A stretch of DNA of 64,000 nt from an uncultured Flavobacteriaceae bacterium. GTDB lineage: Bacteria > Bacteroidota > Bacteroidia > Flavobacteriales > Flavobacteriaceae. Where the stretch lies: the NCBI GenBank assembly GCA_947494325.1, contig CANLUS010000003.1, forward strand, positions 1-64,000, written 5' to 3'. Below, piece after piece: positions 17,421 to 25,926 of the stretch; position 1 is the stretch's first letter, and each line of letters begins with the position of its first letter. The position numbers and the translations under genes were made by a program. The notes under the pieces were generated by a model that was not told the origin of the DNA, did not search any database, and saw only the letters and a program-made list of their open reading frames with translations.

Positions 17421-18599
17421 CTAATAAACAAAATCCCCAAACTCACTTGTAATGGTGAGTTTTTTCTTATCTGAAGCCTCTACACGTCCGACTATTTGAG
17501 CATCAACATTAAACTTTTTTGAAATGTTTATGATATCCTGAGCAATTTCTTGAGGAACATATAATTCCATACGATGGCCGCAGTTAAAGACTTGATACAT
17601 TTCTTTCCAATCGGTGTTAGATTGTTCTTGAATCAATTTAAAAAGGGGTGGGATATCAAATAGATTATCTTTTATAATATGTAAATTATCTACAAAATGT
17701 AAAATTTTTGTTTGTGCGCCTCCACTACAGTGTACCATTCCATGAATATCTTTTGGAGTGTATTTGGAGAGAATTTCTTTGATAATTGGTGCGTAGGTTC
17801 TTGTAGGCGATAATACCAATTTGCCAGCGTCGATGGGTGAATTCGGAACAGCATCCGTCAGTTTTACCTTTCCTGAATACACCAATTCTTCAGGAACAGC
17901 AGCATCAAAACTTTCTGGATATAATTGTGCGAGATATTTTTCAAATACATCATGTCGAGCAGAGGTCAAACCATTACTCCCCATACCTCCGTTGTATTCA
18001 GTTTCATAGGTAGCTTGTCCGAAAGACGCCAGTCCAACTATAACATCTCCAGGGTTGATATTGGCATTGTCGACCACATCGCTACGTTTCATACGTGCGG
18101 TTACCGTTGAATCTACAATAATAGTTCTAACTAAATCACCAACGTCTGCAGTTTCGCCTCCAGTTGAATGAATCGTCACTCCAAACTTTCTGAGATCGCT
18201 TAACAATTCTTCAGAGCCATTTATAATGGCCGACAAAACTTCTCCGGGAATCAAATTTTTGTTTCTACCAATCGTAGATGAAAGTAATATATGATCAGTT
18301 GCACCAATACAAAGTAGATCGTCAATATTCATAATCAGCGCATCTTGAGCAATACCTTTCCAAACAGAAAGATCTCCAGTCTCCTTCCAATACATATAGG
18401 CAAGTGAAGACTTTGTGCCAGCCCCATCTGCGTGCATCACAATGCAATAGTCTTCATCATTCGTTAAGTAATCGGGCACAATTTTGCAAAATGCTTTTGG
18501 AAACAGGCCTTTGTCAATATTTTTAATGGCATTGTGCACATCTTCTTTGGCGGCAGAAACACCACGTAATTTGTAACGATTGTCAGCTGAATTACTCAT
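17421..18599 (-). CDS. purM: Phosphoribosylformylglycinamidine cyclo-ligase (AIR synthase), Bacteroidetes form
   Basis: The fifth step of purine synthesis: ATP-dependent closure of FGAM to aminoimidazole ribotide. The 392-residue protein has the PurM-type fold: an N-terminal domain with HADGAGTKSSLAYMYWKETGD (about residues 55-75), DALIMNIDDLLCIGA, then the glycine-rich HSTGGETADVGD near residue 143, and a C-terminal domain with VHCSGGAQTK. It is longer than the E. coli enzyme, as in other Bacteroidetes. It follows the aspartyl protease gene by 4 bp. Confidence 0.88.
   Translation of the reverse strand: MSNSADNRYKLRGVSAAKEDVHNAIKNIDKGLFPKAFCKIVPDYLTNDEDYCIVMHADGAGTKSSLAYMYWKETGDLSVWKGIAQDALIMNIDDLLCIGATDHILLSSTIGRNKNLIPGEVLSAIINGSEELLSDLRKFGVTIHSTGGETADVGDLVRTIIVDSTVTARMKRSDVVDNANINPGDVIVGLASFGQATYETEYNGGMGSNGLTSARHDVFEKYLAQLYPESFDAAVPEELVYSGKVKLTDAVPNSPIDAGKLVLSPTRTYAPIIKEILSKYTPKDIHGMVHCSGGAQTKILHFVDNLHIIKDNLFDIPPLFKLIQEQSNTDWKEMYQVFNCGHRMELYVPQEIAQDIINISKKFNVDAQIVGRVEASDKKKLTITSEFGDFVY
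17440..17466 (+). terminator. Terminator of the orphan gene, inside the end of purM
   Basis: Stem AACTCAC / GTGAGTT with an 8-base loop, followed on the plus strand by a run of T. It lies within the last codons of the convergent purM gene, so the purM C-terminal codons double as the terminator. Confidence 0.6.
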
Positions 18600-18603
18600 A
18601 TTG

Positions 18604-19041
18604 TTATTTTGACAGATAGACTTTCTTTTTGTTGTAATCGATAATGGCTTTACATTTTTCTAAAATGTCGGCACCAATAATACCGTTTACTGGCTTGGCA
18701 TCTTGTTTTATCATGGCAGTATTAATATGCTCCAAATCCAATAGCACCAAATCAACTTTCGGAATTCTAAATTTTCCAAAAGTTAAGGTATTATCTTTCG
18801 ATAATTGTGTTTCAATTTCAGTGGTTCCAGCACCAGCCGCTTTATGTTCAGACGCTTCGGTTGTTAGGTCAAACAAATTAACTTCTTCAAAACCAACACA
18901 TGAATTCGATGCGCCAGTATCTAAAATAAATCGACCCTTTGTGCCATTGATCGCCGCTTTTACTTCGAAATGATTGGTCTTTGTTTTTTTTAACTTCACA
19001 GCATAATAGTTGCGGTCGGTTAAGTACTTTTTTAACCCCAT
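18604..19041 (-). CDS. Retropepsin-like aspartyl protease (clan AA)
   Basis: A 145-residue protein with a single aspartyl protease motif, FILDTGASNSCVG near residues 39-51, and the late strand NGIIGADILEKCKAIIDY that fits the hydrophobic-hydrophobic-Gly element. Single-domain proteins of this type act as homodimers. No signal peptide is visible, so it would be cytosolic. Its ATG overlaps the pheS stop (TAATG), which indicates coupled translation after pheS. Substrates are unknown. Confidence 0.85.
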   Translation of the reverse strand: MGLKKYLTDRNYYAVKLKKTKTNHFEVKAAINGTKGRFILDTGASNSCVGFEEVNLFDLTTEASEHKAAGAGTTEIETQLSKDNTLTFGKFRIPKVDLVLLDLEHINTAMIKQDAKPVNGIIGADILEKCKAIIDYNKKKVYLSK

Positions 19042-20060
19042 TAAATAACAGACTTAAATTGATCTAAAAAGCGCACATCATTTTCGAAAAGCATTCTAAT
19101 ATCGGGTATTTGATACAATAACATAGCAATACGCTCTATACCCATACCAAAGGCAAATCCACTATAGGTTTCTGGATCTATTTTACAGTTTTGTAAGACA
19201 TTAGGATCTACCATTCCGCATCCCATAATCTCTAACCAGCCGGTCCCTTTGGTAATTCTATAGTCGGTTTCTGTTTTTAAACCCCAATAAATATCAACTT
19301 CCGCACTTGGTTCAGTAAAGGGAAAATAAGAAGGGCGAAGACGAATCTTAGACTTTCCAAACATTTCTTTGGTAAAATATAATAAGGTTTGTTTTAAATC
19401 AGCAAAAGAAACATCTGTATCAATATACAAGCCCTCTACTTGGTGAAAAATACAATGGGATCGTGCAGAAATATCTTCATTTCTAAAAACCCTTCCTGGA
19501 GATATCGTTCTAATCGGGGGTGTATTATTTTCCATATAACGCACTTGTACAGATGAGGTGTGCGTACGTAATAACATATCTGGATTCTTTTCAATAAAGA
19601 ACGTATCTTGCATATCTCTTGCCGGATGATATTCTGGTAAGTTTAACGCCGTAAAATTATGCCAATCATCTTCAATTTCTGCACCTTCAGATACGGTAAA
19701 ACCTATACGTGAAAAGACATCAATAATTTGATTTTTAACAATTGATATAGGATGGCGAGCACCTAACTCAATAGGCTCAGAGGGTCTAGTTAAATCTCCA
19801 TATATGCCTTTTTCTTCCGTCTTATTTTCTATGGCTTCATTAAGTTCTGAAACTTTATCGGTAGCAGCATTCTTTAAGTTGTTTAAAGCTTGTCCGAAGT
19901 CCTTGCGCATCGAAGCGTCCACATTTTTAAACTCATTAAATAAATCCTTCAACAAACCTTTGCTTCCTAAATATTTAATTCTAAAAGCTTCGACTTCTTC
20001 TTTTGAAGTAGCTTTAAAGGTTTTTACATCGCCAATAAGTTCTTTAACTTTATCTAACAT
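19041..20060 (-). CDS. pheS: Phenylalanine--tRNA ligase alpha subunit
   Basis: Charges tRNA-Phe together with PheT, which is not in this window. The 339-residue protein has the N-terminal coiled coil (residues about 1-85) that contacts tRNA, motif 2 as GRVFRNEDISARSHCIFHQVEG near residue 188 and motif 3 GFAFGMGIERIAMLLYQIPD near the C terminus. A GTG lies directly upstream of the chosen ATG; the ATG is preferred. It ends in a TAATG overlap with the protease gene. Confidence 0.97.
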   Translation of the reverse strand: MLDKVKELIGDVKTFKATSKEEVEAFRIKYLGSKGLLKDLFNEFKNVDASMRKDFGQALNNLKNAATDKVSELNEAIENKTEEKGIYGDLTRPSEPIELGARHPISIVKNQIIDVFSRIGFTVSEGAEIEDDWHNFTALNLPEYHPARDMQDTFFIEKNPDMLLRTHTSSVQVRYMENNTPPIRTISPGRVFRNEDISARSHCIFHQVEGLYIDTDVSFADLKQTLLYFTKEMFGKSKIRLRPSYFPFTEPSAEVDIYWGLKTETDYRITKGTGWLEIMGCGMVDPNVLQNCKIDPETYSGFAFGMGIERIAMLLYQIPDIRMLFENDVRFLDQFKSVI

Positions 20061-20153
20061 CACTGAATTTAATTAAGCGACAAATTTACATTTTTTTGTT
20101 TAGAATTTTGATTGTTTTTGTAAGATGCTTTATTGTTTTGAGACTAGTAGAAT

Positions 20154-20166
20154 TCAAACGTTTTCG
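20154..20166. promoter_or_regulatory. Operator-like TCAAACGTTTTCG upstream of gdhA
   Basis: The 8-bp palindrome AAACGTTT with flanks TC and TCG shares ten bases (TCAAACGTTT) with the perfect palindrome in front of pckA. A CG-centred A/T-arm palindrome is typical of LacI-family sites. It is about 115 bp before gdhA and 94 bp from pheS. Confidence 0.35.
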
Positions 20167-20227
20167 TTGCGTGAATAAATTAAGATAAATAAACTATTTT
20201 TTTAAATTATTGTATTATGAATTTAGC

Positions 20228-20235
20228 TACATTTG
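20228..20235 (+). promoter_or_regulatory. Candidate -7 element of gdhA (TACATTTG)
   Basis: An exact TAnnTTTG match 45 bp before the gdhA start. The nearest upstream TTG is only 15 bp away, shorter than usual, so the -33 element is uncertain. Confidence 0.4.
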
Positions 20236-20280
20236 CATTCATAATCTGATAAAAAATACTATAAATAACAACATTAAATT

Positions 20281-21624
20281 ATGGAATCGAAAATAAATGC
20301 TTTCATGGACTTGGTGAAAAAACGTAACAACCATGAGCCAGAATTTTTACAGGCAGTACAGGAAGTTGCTGAAACTGTAATACCATATATCGTAAAGAAT
20401 GATATATATCACGGTAAAAATATCTTATTGCGAATGGTTGAACCTGAGCGTTTAATTTCGTTTAGAGTAAACTGGGTTGATGATAGTGGTGAGATTCAGG
20501 TAAATAGAGGGTATCGTATCCAAATGAATTCGGCGATTGGACCGTATAAGGGTGGCTTGCGTTTTCACCCAACTGTAAATGCTAGTATTTTAAAATTCTT
20601 AGCTTTCGAACAAGTATTTAAAAACTCACTTACAACTTTGCCAATGGGTGGAGGTAAAGGAGGTTCTGATTTTGATCCAAAAGGAAAATCAGATAATGAA
20701 GTGATGCGCTTTTGTCATGCATTTATGGCAGAATTATTTAGACATATTGGCCCAAATACAGATGTGCCAGCCGGTGATATTGGTGTTGGAGGAAGAGAGA
20801 TTGGTTTTATGTTTGGAGCGTATAAAAAATTAAGAAATGAATTTACTGGTGTGCTAACCGGGAAAGGAGCTTCATGGGGTGGATCATTGATTCGACCTGA
20901 AGCGACTGGATATGGGGATGTATATTTTGCAGAAAATATGTTGAAGACGAAGGGAGATTCTTTTAATGGAAAAACTGTGGTTGTTTCTGGTTCAGGAAAT
21001 GTAGCTCAATATGCTACCGAAAAAGCAACTGAGTTGGGAGCGAAGGTAGTAACGATGTCAGACTCTTCGGGCTATATATATGATGCAGAAGGTATCGATG
21101 AAGAAAAGTTAGCTTTTGTAATGGATTTGAAGAATGTAAGACGTGGTAGAATTCATGAATATGTGGAAAAATATCCATCTGCCAAGTTCTTTAAAGGAGA
21201 AAGACCATGGGGCGTTGTATGTGACGTGGCATTACCATGTGCGACTCAAAATGAATTGAATGGTGAAGAAGCAAAAGTATTGGTTGCCAATGGATGTATT
21301 TGTGTTGCTGAAGGTGCAAATATGCCTTCGACGCCAGAGGCTATTCATGAGTTTCAAAAGGCAAAAATTTTATTTGCTCCTGGTAAAGCATCGAATGCTG
21401 GAGGTGTAGCTACATCTGGTTTAGAAATGAGTCAAAACTCATTGCGTTTGAGTTGGTCACGAAAAGAAGTAGATGATAGATTAAAAGATATCATGGAAGA
21501 TATTCACGATTCTTGTGTGAAGTACGGAACCAAAGAAGATGGAACGGTAGATTATATTACTGGAGCTAATATTGCTGGTTTTGTAAAAGTCGCCGACGCG
21601 ATGTTAGCACAAGGAGTGATATAA
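20281..21624 (+). CDS. gdhA: Glutamate dehydrogenase (NADP-type)
   Basis: Reversible reductive amination of 2-oxoglutarate to glutamate, the link between ammonia and carbon metabolism. The 447-residue length and the motifs match the hexameric NADP-dependent class: GPYKGGLRFHPTVN near residue 87, the catalytic PMGGGKGGSDFDPKGKSD near 121, PAGDIGVGGREIGF near 164, and the Rossmann motif VVSGSGNVAQYATEKA near 239. It is a single-gene unit with a TACATTTG -7 element and a clear terminator. Coenzyme choice is inferred from overall family resemblance, not from a tested residue. Confidence 0.96.
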   Translation: MESKINAFMDLVKKRNNHEPEFLQAVQEVAETVIPYIVKNDIYHGKNILLRMVEPERLISFRVNWVDDSGEIQVNRGYRIQMNSAIGPYKGGLRFHPTVNASILKFLAFEQVFKNSLTTLPMGGGKGGSDFDPKGKSDNEVMRFCHAFMAELFRHIGPNTDVPAGDIGVGGREIGFMFGAYKKLRNEFTGVLTGKGASWGGSLIRPEATGYGDVYFAENMLKTKGDSFNGKTVVVSGSGNVAQYATEKATELGAKVVTMSDSSGYIYDAEGIDEEKLAFVMDLKNVRRGRIHEYVEKYPSAKFFKGERPWGVVCDVALPCATQNELNGEEAKVLVANGCICVAEGANMPSTPEAIHEFQKAKILFAPGKASNAGGVATSGLEMSQNSLRLSWSRKEVDDRLKDIMEDIHDSCVKYGTKEDGTVDYITGANIAGFVKVADAMLAQGVI

Positions 21625-21657
21625 GTTTAAATAAAGCTTACCTAATAAAAATAATTG

Positions 21658-21684
21658 AAGCGTACCTGATGGTGCGCTTTTTTT
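21658..21684 (+). terminator. Terminator of gdhA
   Basis: Stem AAGCGTACC / GGTGCGCTT (one G-U pair), TGAT loop, followed by seven T. Confidence 0.85.
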
Positions 21685-21839
21685 ATGGCGTTTCCACGTT
21701 GTGGTCGAGCTTTTCGTTATATCTTTTCTTTTACACTATCTCGTCATGTAGAAATGCTTAAACAAAAGAAAAGGATGTCACTGCAATCTCTAACGCTAAA
21801 TTCAGATGATTTTTATGATTTAGTTATGTATTTTTGAGT

Positions 21840-22931
21840 ATGGAACTCAAACCGCCTTATCGGAAGATTATTCATGTAGACATGGACGCGTTTTATGCTT
21901 CTGTAGCACAATTAGACGATCCTAGTTTACGCGGAAAACCTGTGGCAGTTGGTGGAGGTGGTGAAAGAGGTGTAATATCTGCAGCAAGTTATGAAGCAAG
22001 AAAATTTGGGGTACGCTCAGCGATGAGTGGTGTGTTGGCGCGTAAAAAATGTCCACATTTGATTTTTGTAAAGTCAGATTTTAAACGCTATAATGAAATT
22101 TCGAAGGCGGTACGGAATATTTTTTATGAGTATACTGACCTCGTTGAACCTTTATCGTTGGATGAGGCGTATCTTGATGTCACCGAAAACAAGAAAGGAA
22201 ACCCTTCTGCCACTTTGTTGGCTACCGAAATTCGAGAACGTATTTTTGAGAAAGTTGAATTAAGAGCCTCGGCAGGCATTTCTATCAATAAATTTGTTGC
22301 TAAGATTGCCTCAGATATCAATAAACCTAATGGCCAGAAAACAATTCCACCCGAAGAGGTGATCTCATTTTTAGAAGACTTGGATATCGCGAAGTTTTAT
22401 GGTGTAGGAAAAGTCACCGCCGCAAAAATGTATAATCTTGGAATTTTCAATGGAATCGATCTTAAAAATAAATCATTAGAATTTTTAACCGAACACTTTA
22501 AAAAATCTGGAGGTTATTACTATAATATCGTAAGAGGGATACATCACAGCGAGGTCAAGCCCGATCGAATTCGAAAGTCCATTGCCGCCGAGAGAACCTT
22601 CATTGATAATCTTACTTCAGAAGTTTTTATGCTCGAAAAGCTTAATGATATAGCCGAAGAACTTGAAAGACGTCTAAAAAAATCTAAAATTTCAGGAAAA
22701 ACCGTAACTTTAAAGATAAAATATAGCGACTTTACAACACAAACGCGTAGTAAGACCCTTCCATATTTTATTACTGATAAGGCCTTATTACTAGAAACGG
22801 TAAAGAACCTATTGTATCAAGAGAAGATACAAAATTCTGTTCGACTCTTGGGTATTTCAGTTACAAACTTGAATACAAATACCAAGAAAAAAGAGAAAGT
22901 AATTGACGTGCAACTAAAATTAGAGTTTTAG
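21840..22931 (+). CDS. dinB: DNA polymerase IV (Y-family translesion polymerase)
   Basis: Error-prone polymerase for bypass of damaged template. The 363-residue protein has the Y-family motifs HVDMDAFYASV (first catalytic Asp at residue 14) and SLDEAYLDVT (D108, E109), the steric-gate region, the helix-hairpin-helix element with GVGKVTAAKMYNLG near 182, and a little-finger domain after residue 240. The ATG two codons inside a longer TTG-initiated frame is the better start, since the protein then begins MELKPPYRKI. A C-terminal beta-clamp motif is plausible in VQLKLEF (last residues). Confidence 0.95.
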   Translation: MELKPPYRKIIHVDMDAFYASVAQLDDPSLRGKPVAVGGGGERGVISAASYEARKFGVRSAMSGVLARKKCPHLIFVKSDFKRYNEISKAVRNIFYEYTDLVEPLSLDEAYLDVTENKKGNPSATLLATEIRERIFEKVELRASAGISINKFVAKIASDINKPNGQKTIPPEEVISFLEDLDIAKFYGVGKVTAAKMYNLGIFNGIDLKNKSLEFLTEHFKKSGGYYYNIVRGIHHSEVKPDRIRKSIAAERTFIDNLTSEVFMLEKLNDIAEELERRLKKSKISGKTVTLKIKYSDFTTQTRSKTLPYFITDKALLLETVKNLLYQEKIQNSVRLLGISVTNLNTNTKKKEKVIDVQLKLEF

Positions 22932-23012
22932 TAGATTTATTTTAAAAAGGAGCTATTTTCGTTTCAATCTAGCACGGTTTTTGTTAATCATTAAGTAGAT
23001 AATAAGCATGAT

Positions 23013-23444
23013 ATGAGGAATTTAATAATTGCGTTCGTTTTTGGTAGTTTGTTAATGGTGGGTTGTGGAACTCAGAATAAGGTCTCAGCGGTCGCTGATG
23101 GTGTCGAAGAGGAGCAACCGGTTCGCGTAGCAAATGATAGTTTAGAGTACGAAATTACTATTTTGGATATAGGCTTTAATAGGTATTTAAATACTATAGC
23201 GCGTCCTATGTCTTTTTATTCGAATGATTTTTTAAGAACGAGAAATAATATTTATGTCATCGAATGGAATAATCGTGTTAGAAATCCGTCAAGATTTGAT
23301 TATAATATTTATGAAAATATTATCGATTATCAGTCACACATTGATTATGGTCTCGAGGTCAATTATAAGTTATTCTGGTATTTCCAATTTGCACAACGAA
23401 AATACAATATGCGATTGGGTAGCTTCAGAGTGATAGGCGGTTAA
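23013..23444 (+). CDS. DUF6146-like small lipoprotein
   Basis: A 143-residue protein with a lipoprotein signal (FVFGSLLMVGCGTQ, Cys at residue 18), then a short disordered linker and a conserved-looking domain rich in Y, N, R and F (YEITILDIGFNRYLNTIARPMSFYS ... IEWNNRVRNPSRFDYNIYEN). This matches my recollection of the flavobacterial DUF6146 family; its role is unknown. It should be anchored in the inner or outer membrane facing the periplasm. Single gene, followed by a terminator shared with the convergent pckA. Confidence 0.7.
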   Translation: MRNLIIAFVFGSLLMVGCGTQNKVSAVADGVEEEQPVRVANDSLEYEITILDIGFNRYLNTIARPMSFYSNDFLRTRNNIYVIEWNNRVRNPSRFDYNIYENIIDYQSHIDYGLEVNYKLFWYFQFAQRKYNMRLGSFRVIGG

Positions 23445-23450
23445 ATATAA

Positions 23451-23485
23451 AAAGCCTCATCTCGAAAATTCGGGATTGAGGCTTT
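23451..23485. terminator. Bidirectional terminator between the lipoprotein gene and pckA
   Basis: Stem AAAGCCTCA / TGAGGCTTT with an A tract on one side and T residues on the other, so it can act for both convergent genes. Confidence 0.8.
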
Positions 23486-23509
23486 CGCAATTTGAATTAG
23501 TGTTTTGTG

Positions 23510-25126
23510 TTAGAAGGCAAAACGTTGTGGGCCTCCTCTTCGTATTTCTTCATTCGAACTCATTTCGAATTGATCGAAATTCTCTCTAAACGCGTTCGAT
23601 AGTTTAAACGCCATTTTGTAATAGGCTTCATCATCATTCCATGTCGCTCTAGGACTCAAAACTTCAGTTGGAACTCCGGGGCATTCTCTTGGTTGTGCTA
23701 CTCCAAAAACTGAATGAATATGGTAATTTTCGTAGCAATATGGCCCAAGATCTCCATTGATAGCCGCATTAATCATAGCACGTGTATATTTTAATTTCAT
23801 ACGTGTTCCTACACCATAAGGTCCGCCAGTCCAACCCGTGTTTACGAGCCACACATTTACATTGGCATCCTTCATTTTTTTACTAAGCATTTCGGCATAT
23901 TTTGCAGGATGCAATGGCATAAAAGGTGCGCCAAAACAAGCCGAAAAGCTAGGTTGTGGTTCTGTAACACCTGCTTCGGTACCTGCCACTTTCGCTGTAT
24001 ATCCAGAAATGAAATGATAAGCTGCTTGATTAGGTAACAGTCTTGAAATTGGAGGTAAAACACCAAAAGCATCGGCTGTTAAGAAAAATATATTTTTAGG
24101 GTTTTTGGCCAAAGAAGGCTGCTGAATATTATCGATATGATGTATAGGGTAACTAACACGCGTGTTTTGTGTAATAGAAGTATCGCTAAAGTCAACTTCA
24201 TTACTCCCATTTTTAAAAATTACATTTTCCAATAAAGCACCCGGGCGAATAGCATTAAAGATATCTGGTTCATTTTCTGCTGAGAGATCAATAACTTTTG
24301 CATAACAACCACCTTCGAAGTTGAAAATAGTGTTGTCTTTTGTCCAACCATGCTCATCATCACCAATTAATTTTCTATTAGGGTCTGCAGAGAGCGTTGT
24401 TTTTCCTGTTCCAGAAAGGCCAAAGAAAATGGCAGTCTCACCATTTTCACCGACATTTGCCGAGCAATGCATAGGTAAGGCTTCTTTGAATACGGGTAAA
24501 ATAAAGTTCAGAGCAGAAAAAATACCTTTTTTCATTTCTCCTGTATATCCTGTACCACCAATCAAGGCAACTTTTCGCGTAAAATCTAATATTGCAAAAT
24601 TATGTTGTCTTGTTCCATCAACGGCTGCATCCGCCATAAATCCAGGAGCATTCACAATAGTCCACTCTGGAGTGAATCCTTGAAGTTCTTCAGAAGTTGG
24701 TCTTAAAAACATATTTGAAGCAAACATATTAGACCATGGTAGTTCATTAATAACTCTTATATTCAATCTAAAATCTTCATCCGCGCAAGCGTATGCATCT
24801 CTTACATATAGTTCTTTATTCGAAAGATATTCGGTTACTTTATTATATAGTAGTTGAAATTTTTCTGAATCAAACGGAATATTAATATCTCCCCACCAAA
24901 TTTTATCTTTGGTAATATCATCTTTTACAATGAATCGATCTTTTGGAGACCGTCCAGTAAATTCACCAGTATTGATGGCGAGAGCACCTTTATCTGACAG
25001 CTTTCCTAGGTGCTGTTCTAGGGTGATTTTTGTTAAAGTTTCAGGGGATAGATTCCAATGCGCGGTGGCATTTTTTATTCCGTAATTTTCTAATGAATTA
25101 TTTACGGTCTTTGTGCTATTTTCCAT
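23510..25126 (-). CDS. pckA: Phosphoenolpyruvate carboxykinase (ATP)
   Basis: Converts oxaloacetate and ATP to PEP, CO2 and ADP at the start of gluconeogenesis. The 538-residue length fits the ATP-dependent class. The kinase-1a P-loop GLSGTGKTTLSAD lies at about residues 235-248 and kinase-2 LIGDDEHGW follows at about 254; the substrate motif NTGEFTGRSPKDRFIV is near residue 52 and TAKVAGTEAGVTEP near 375. A promoter with a palindrome over its -33 element precedes it, suggesting control by carbon source. Confidence 0.97.
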   Translation of the reverse strand: MENSTKTVNNSLENYGIKNATAHWNLSPETLTKITLEQHLGKLSDKGALAINTGEFTGRSPKDRFIVKDDITKDKIWWGDINIPFDSEKFQLLYNKVTEYLSNKELYVRDAYACADEDFRLNIRVINELPWSNMFASNMFLRPTSEELQGFTPEWTIVNAPGFMADAAVDGTRQHNFAILDFTRKVALIGGTGYTGEMKKGIFSALNFILPVFKEALPMHCSANVGENGETAIFFGLSGTGKTTLSADPNRKLIGDDEHGWTKDNTIFNFEGGCYAKVIDLSAENEPDIFNAIRPGALLENVIFKNGSNEVDFSDTSITQNTRVSYPIHHIDNIQQPSLAKNPKNIFFLTADAFGVLPPISRLLPNQAAYHFISGYTAKVAGTEAGVTEPQPSFSACFGAPFMPLHPAKYAEMLSKKMKDANVNVWLVNTGWTGGPYGVGTRMKLKYTRAMINAAINGDLGPYCYENYHIHSVFGVAQPRECPGVPTEVLSPRATWNDDEAYYKMAFKLSNAFRENFDQFEMSSNEEIRRGGPQRFAF

Positions 25127-25151
25127 TATTTTGTTAATTACAAATAGGGTT

Positions 25152-25188
25152 CAAAAATAAGCATTATTTCTTAACTCAAACGTTTGAG
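25152..25188 (-). promoter_or_regulatory. pckA promoter with a palindromic operator over the -33 element
   Basis: On the minus strand TTTG (25180-25177), a 17-bp spacer and TATTTTTG (25159-25152) fit the Bacteroidetes promoter. The -33 TTTG is the right half of the perfect 14-bp palindrome CTCAAACGTTTGAG (25175-25188), which has the CG centre of LacI-family operators. A protein bound there would block the promoter. Confidence 0.6.
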
Positions 25189-25197
25189 ATGGATTTT

Positions 25198-25572
25198 TTA
25201 CGATTTATTTTTTAGAAATGATTGCAACATAAATAACCATCCTATTATAAAAGAAATTCCTCCTAATGGTGTTACAAACCAAATAGATTTTGCAGGGATT
25301 CCTCCAACAGTTATTACATAAATTGATCCTGAGAATAACAGAATTCCTATAAAAAATAGAAGACTAATGGTATTCTTGAATTTTATTGAAAAATTGGAAT
25401 ACATATTCACAAATAGTAAGACGATTACATGATACATTTGATAGCGTACCGCGGTTTCAAAACTTTGTAAACTCTCAATGGTCAATTTTTCTTTGAGCAT
25501 GTGCGAACCAAAGGCGCCCAGTATAATAGTTATCATTCCTAAGATAGCCGTTACAGATAAATTTCGTTTCAT
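25198..25572 (-). CDS. DUF423 membrane protein
   Basis: A 124-residue protein with four membrane segments and the DUF423 hallmarks: an opening LGMITIILGAFGSHMLKEKLT (residues about 12-32), a Y-rich helix VRYQMYHVIVLLFVN, and the pair FSGSIYVITVGG and TPLGGISFIIGWLFM. The family is widespread, located in the inner membrane and without a known activity. It lies just upstream of pckA on the same strand, but the pckA promoter sits between them. Confidence 0.9.
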   Translation of the reverse strand: MKRNLSVTAILGMITIILGAFGSHMLKEKLTIESLQSFETAVRYQMYHVIVLLFVNMYSNFSIKFKNTISLLFFIGILLFSGSIYVITVGGIPAKSIWFVTPLGGISFIIGWLFMLQSFLKNKS

Positions 25573-25645
25573 GTGCGTTGTAATTTGATTGTAAAAATAA
25601 GACTAACAAGAGAATTAAAGTTTTATATTTAGAAAAAATAACGTG

Positions 25646-25864
25646 ATGAACTATAATCATTTGAAAACTGTTTTTATTTCAACATTTCTTCACGAAGTTC
25701 ATTTGGCAAAAGCTAAATTAGAAAGTGAGGGAATTCAGAGTTTTCTTATCGATGAACATCTAAATACTATAATTGGAACAGCTTTTATAGAAGGGTACAA
25801 ACTAAATGTGGATGCTGAAGATTTTGAAGATGCTCGTACCATTTTAAGTTTGTATAAAACTTAA
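25646..25864 (+). CDS. DUF2007 small protein (putative signal-transducing)
   Basis: A 72-residue protein with the DUF2007 layout: a beta-alpha-beta-beta fold with TVFISTFLHEVHLAKAKLESEGIQSFLIDEH, then LNVDAEDFEDARTIL. Members of this family bind or are fused to enzymes, but none here. A GTG lies immediately upstream of the chosen ATG. It is a short separate gene, 62 bp before the saccharopine dehydrogenase-like gene on the same strand, so co-transcription is possible. Confidence 0.8.
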   Translation: MNYNHLKTVFISTFLHEVHLAKAKLESEGIQSFLIDEHLNTIIGTAFIEGYKLNVDAEDFEDARTILSLYKT

Positions 25865-25926
25865 GCTTGTTTTTAAACTTTTACTTCGCCAAATTTTATA
25901 CATTCGTTTCTATAATTTAAATCAAC

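Noticed and set aside
21829-21836. TATTTTTG word immediately before dinB
   Set aside because: It fits the -7 consensus but ends 3 bp before the start codon, which would require a leaderless mRNA, and no -33 element is present.
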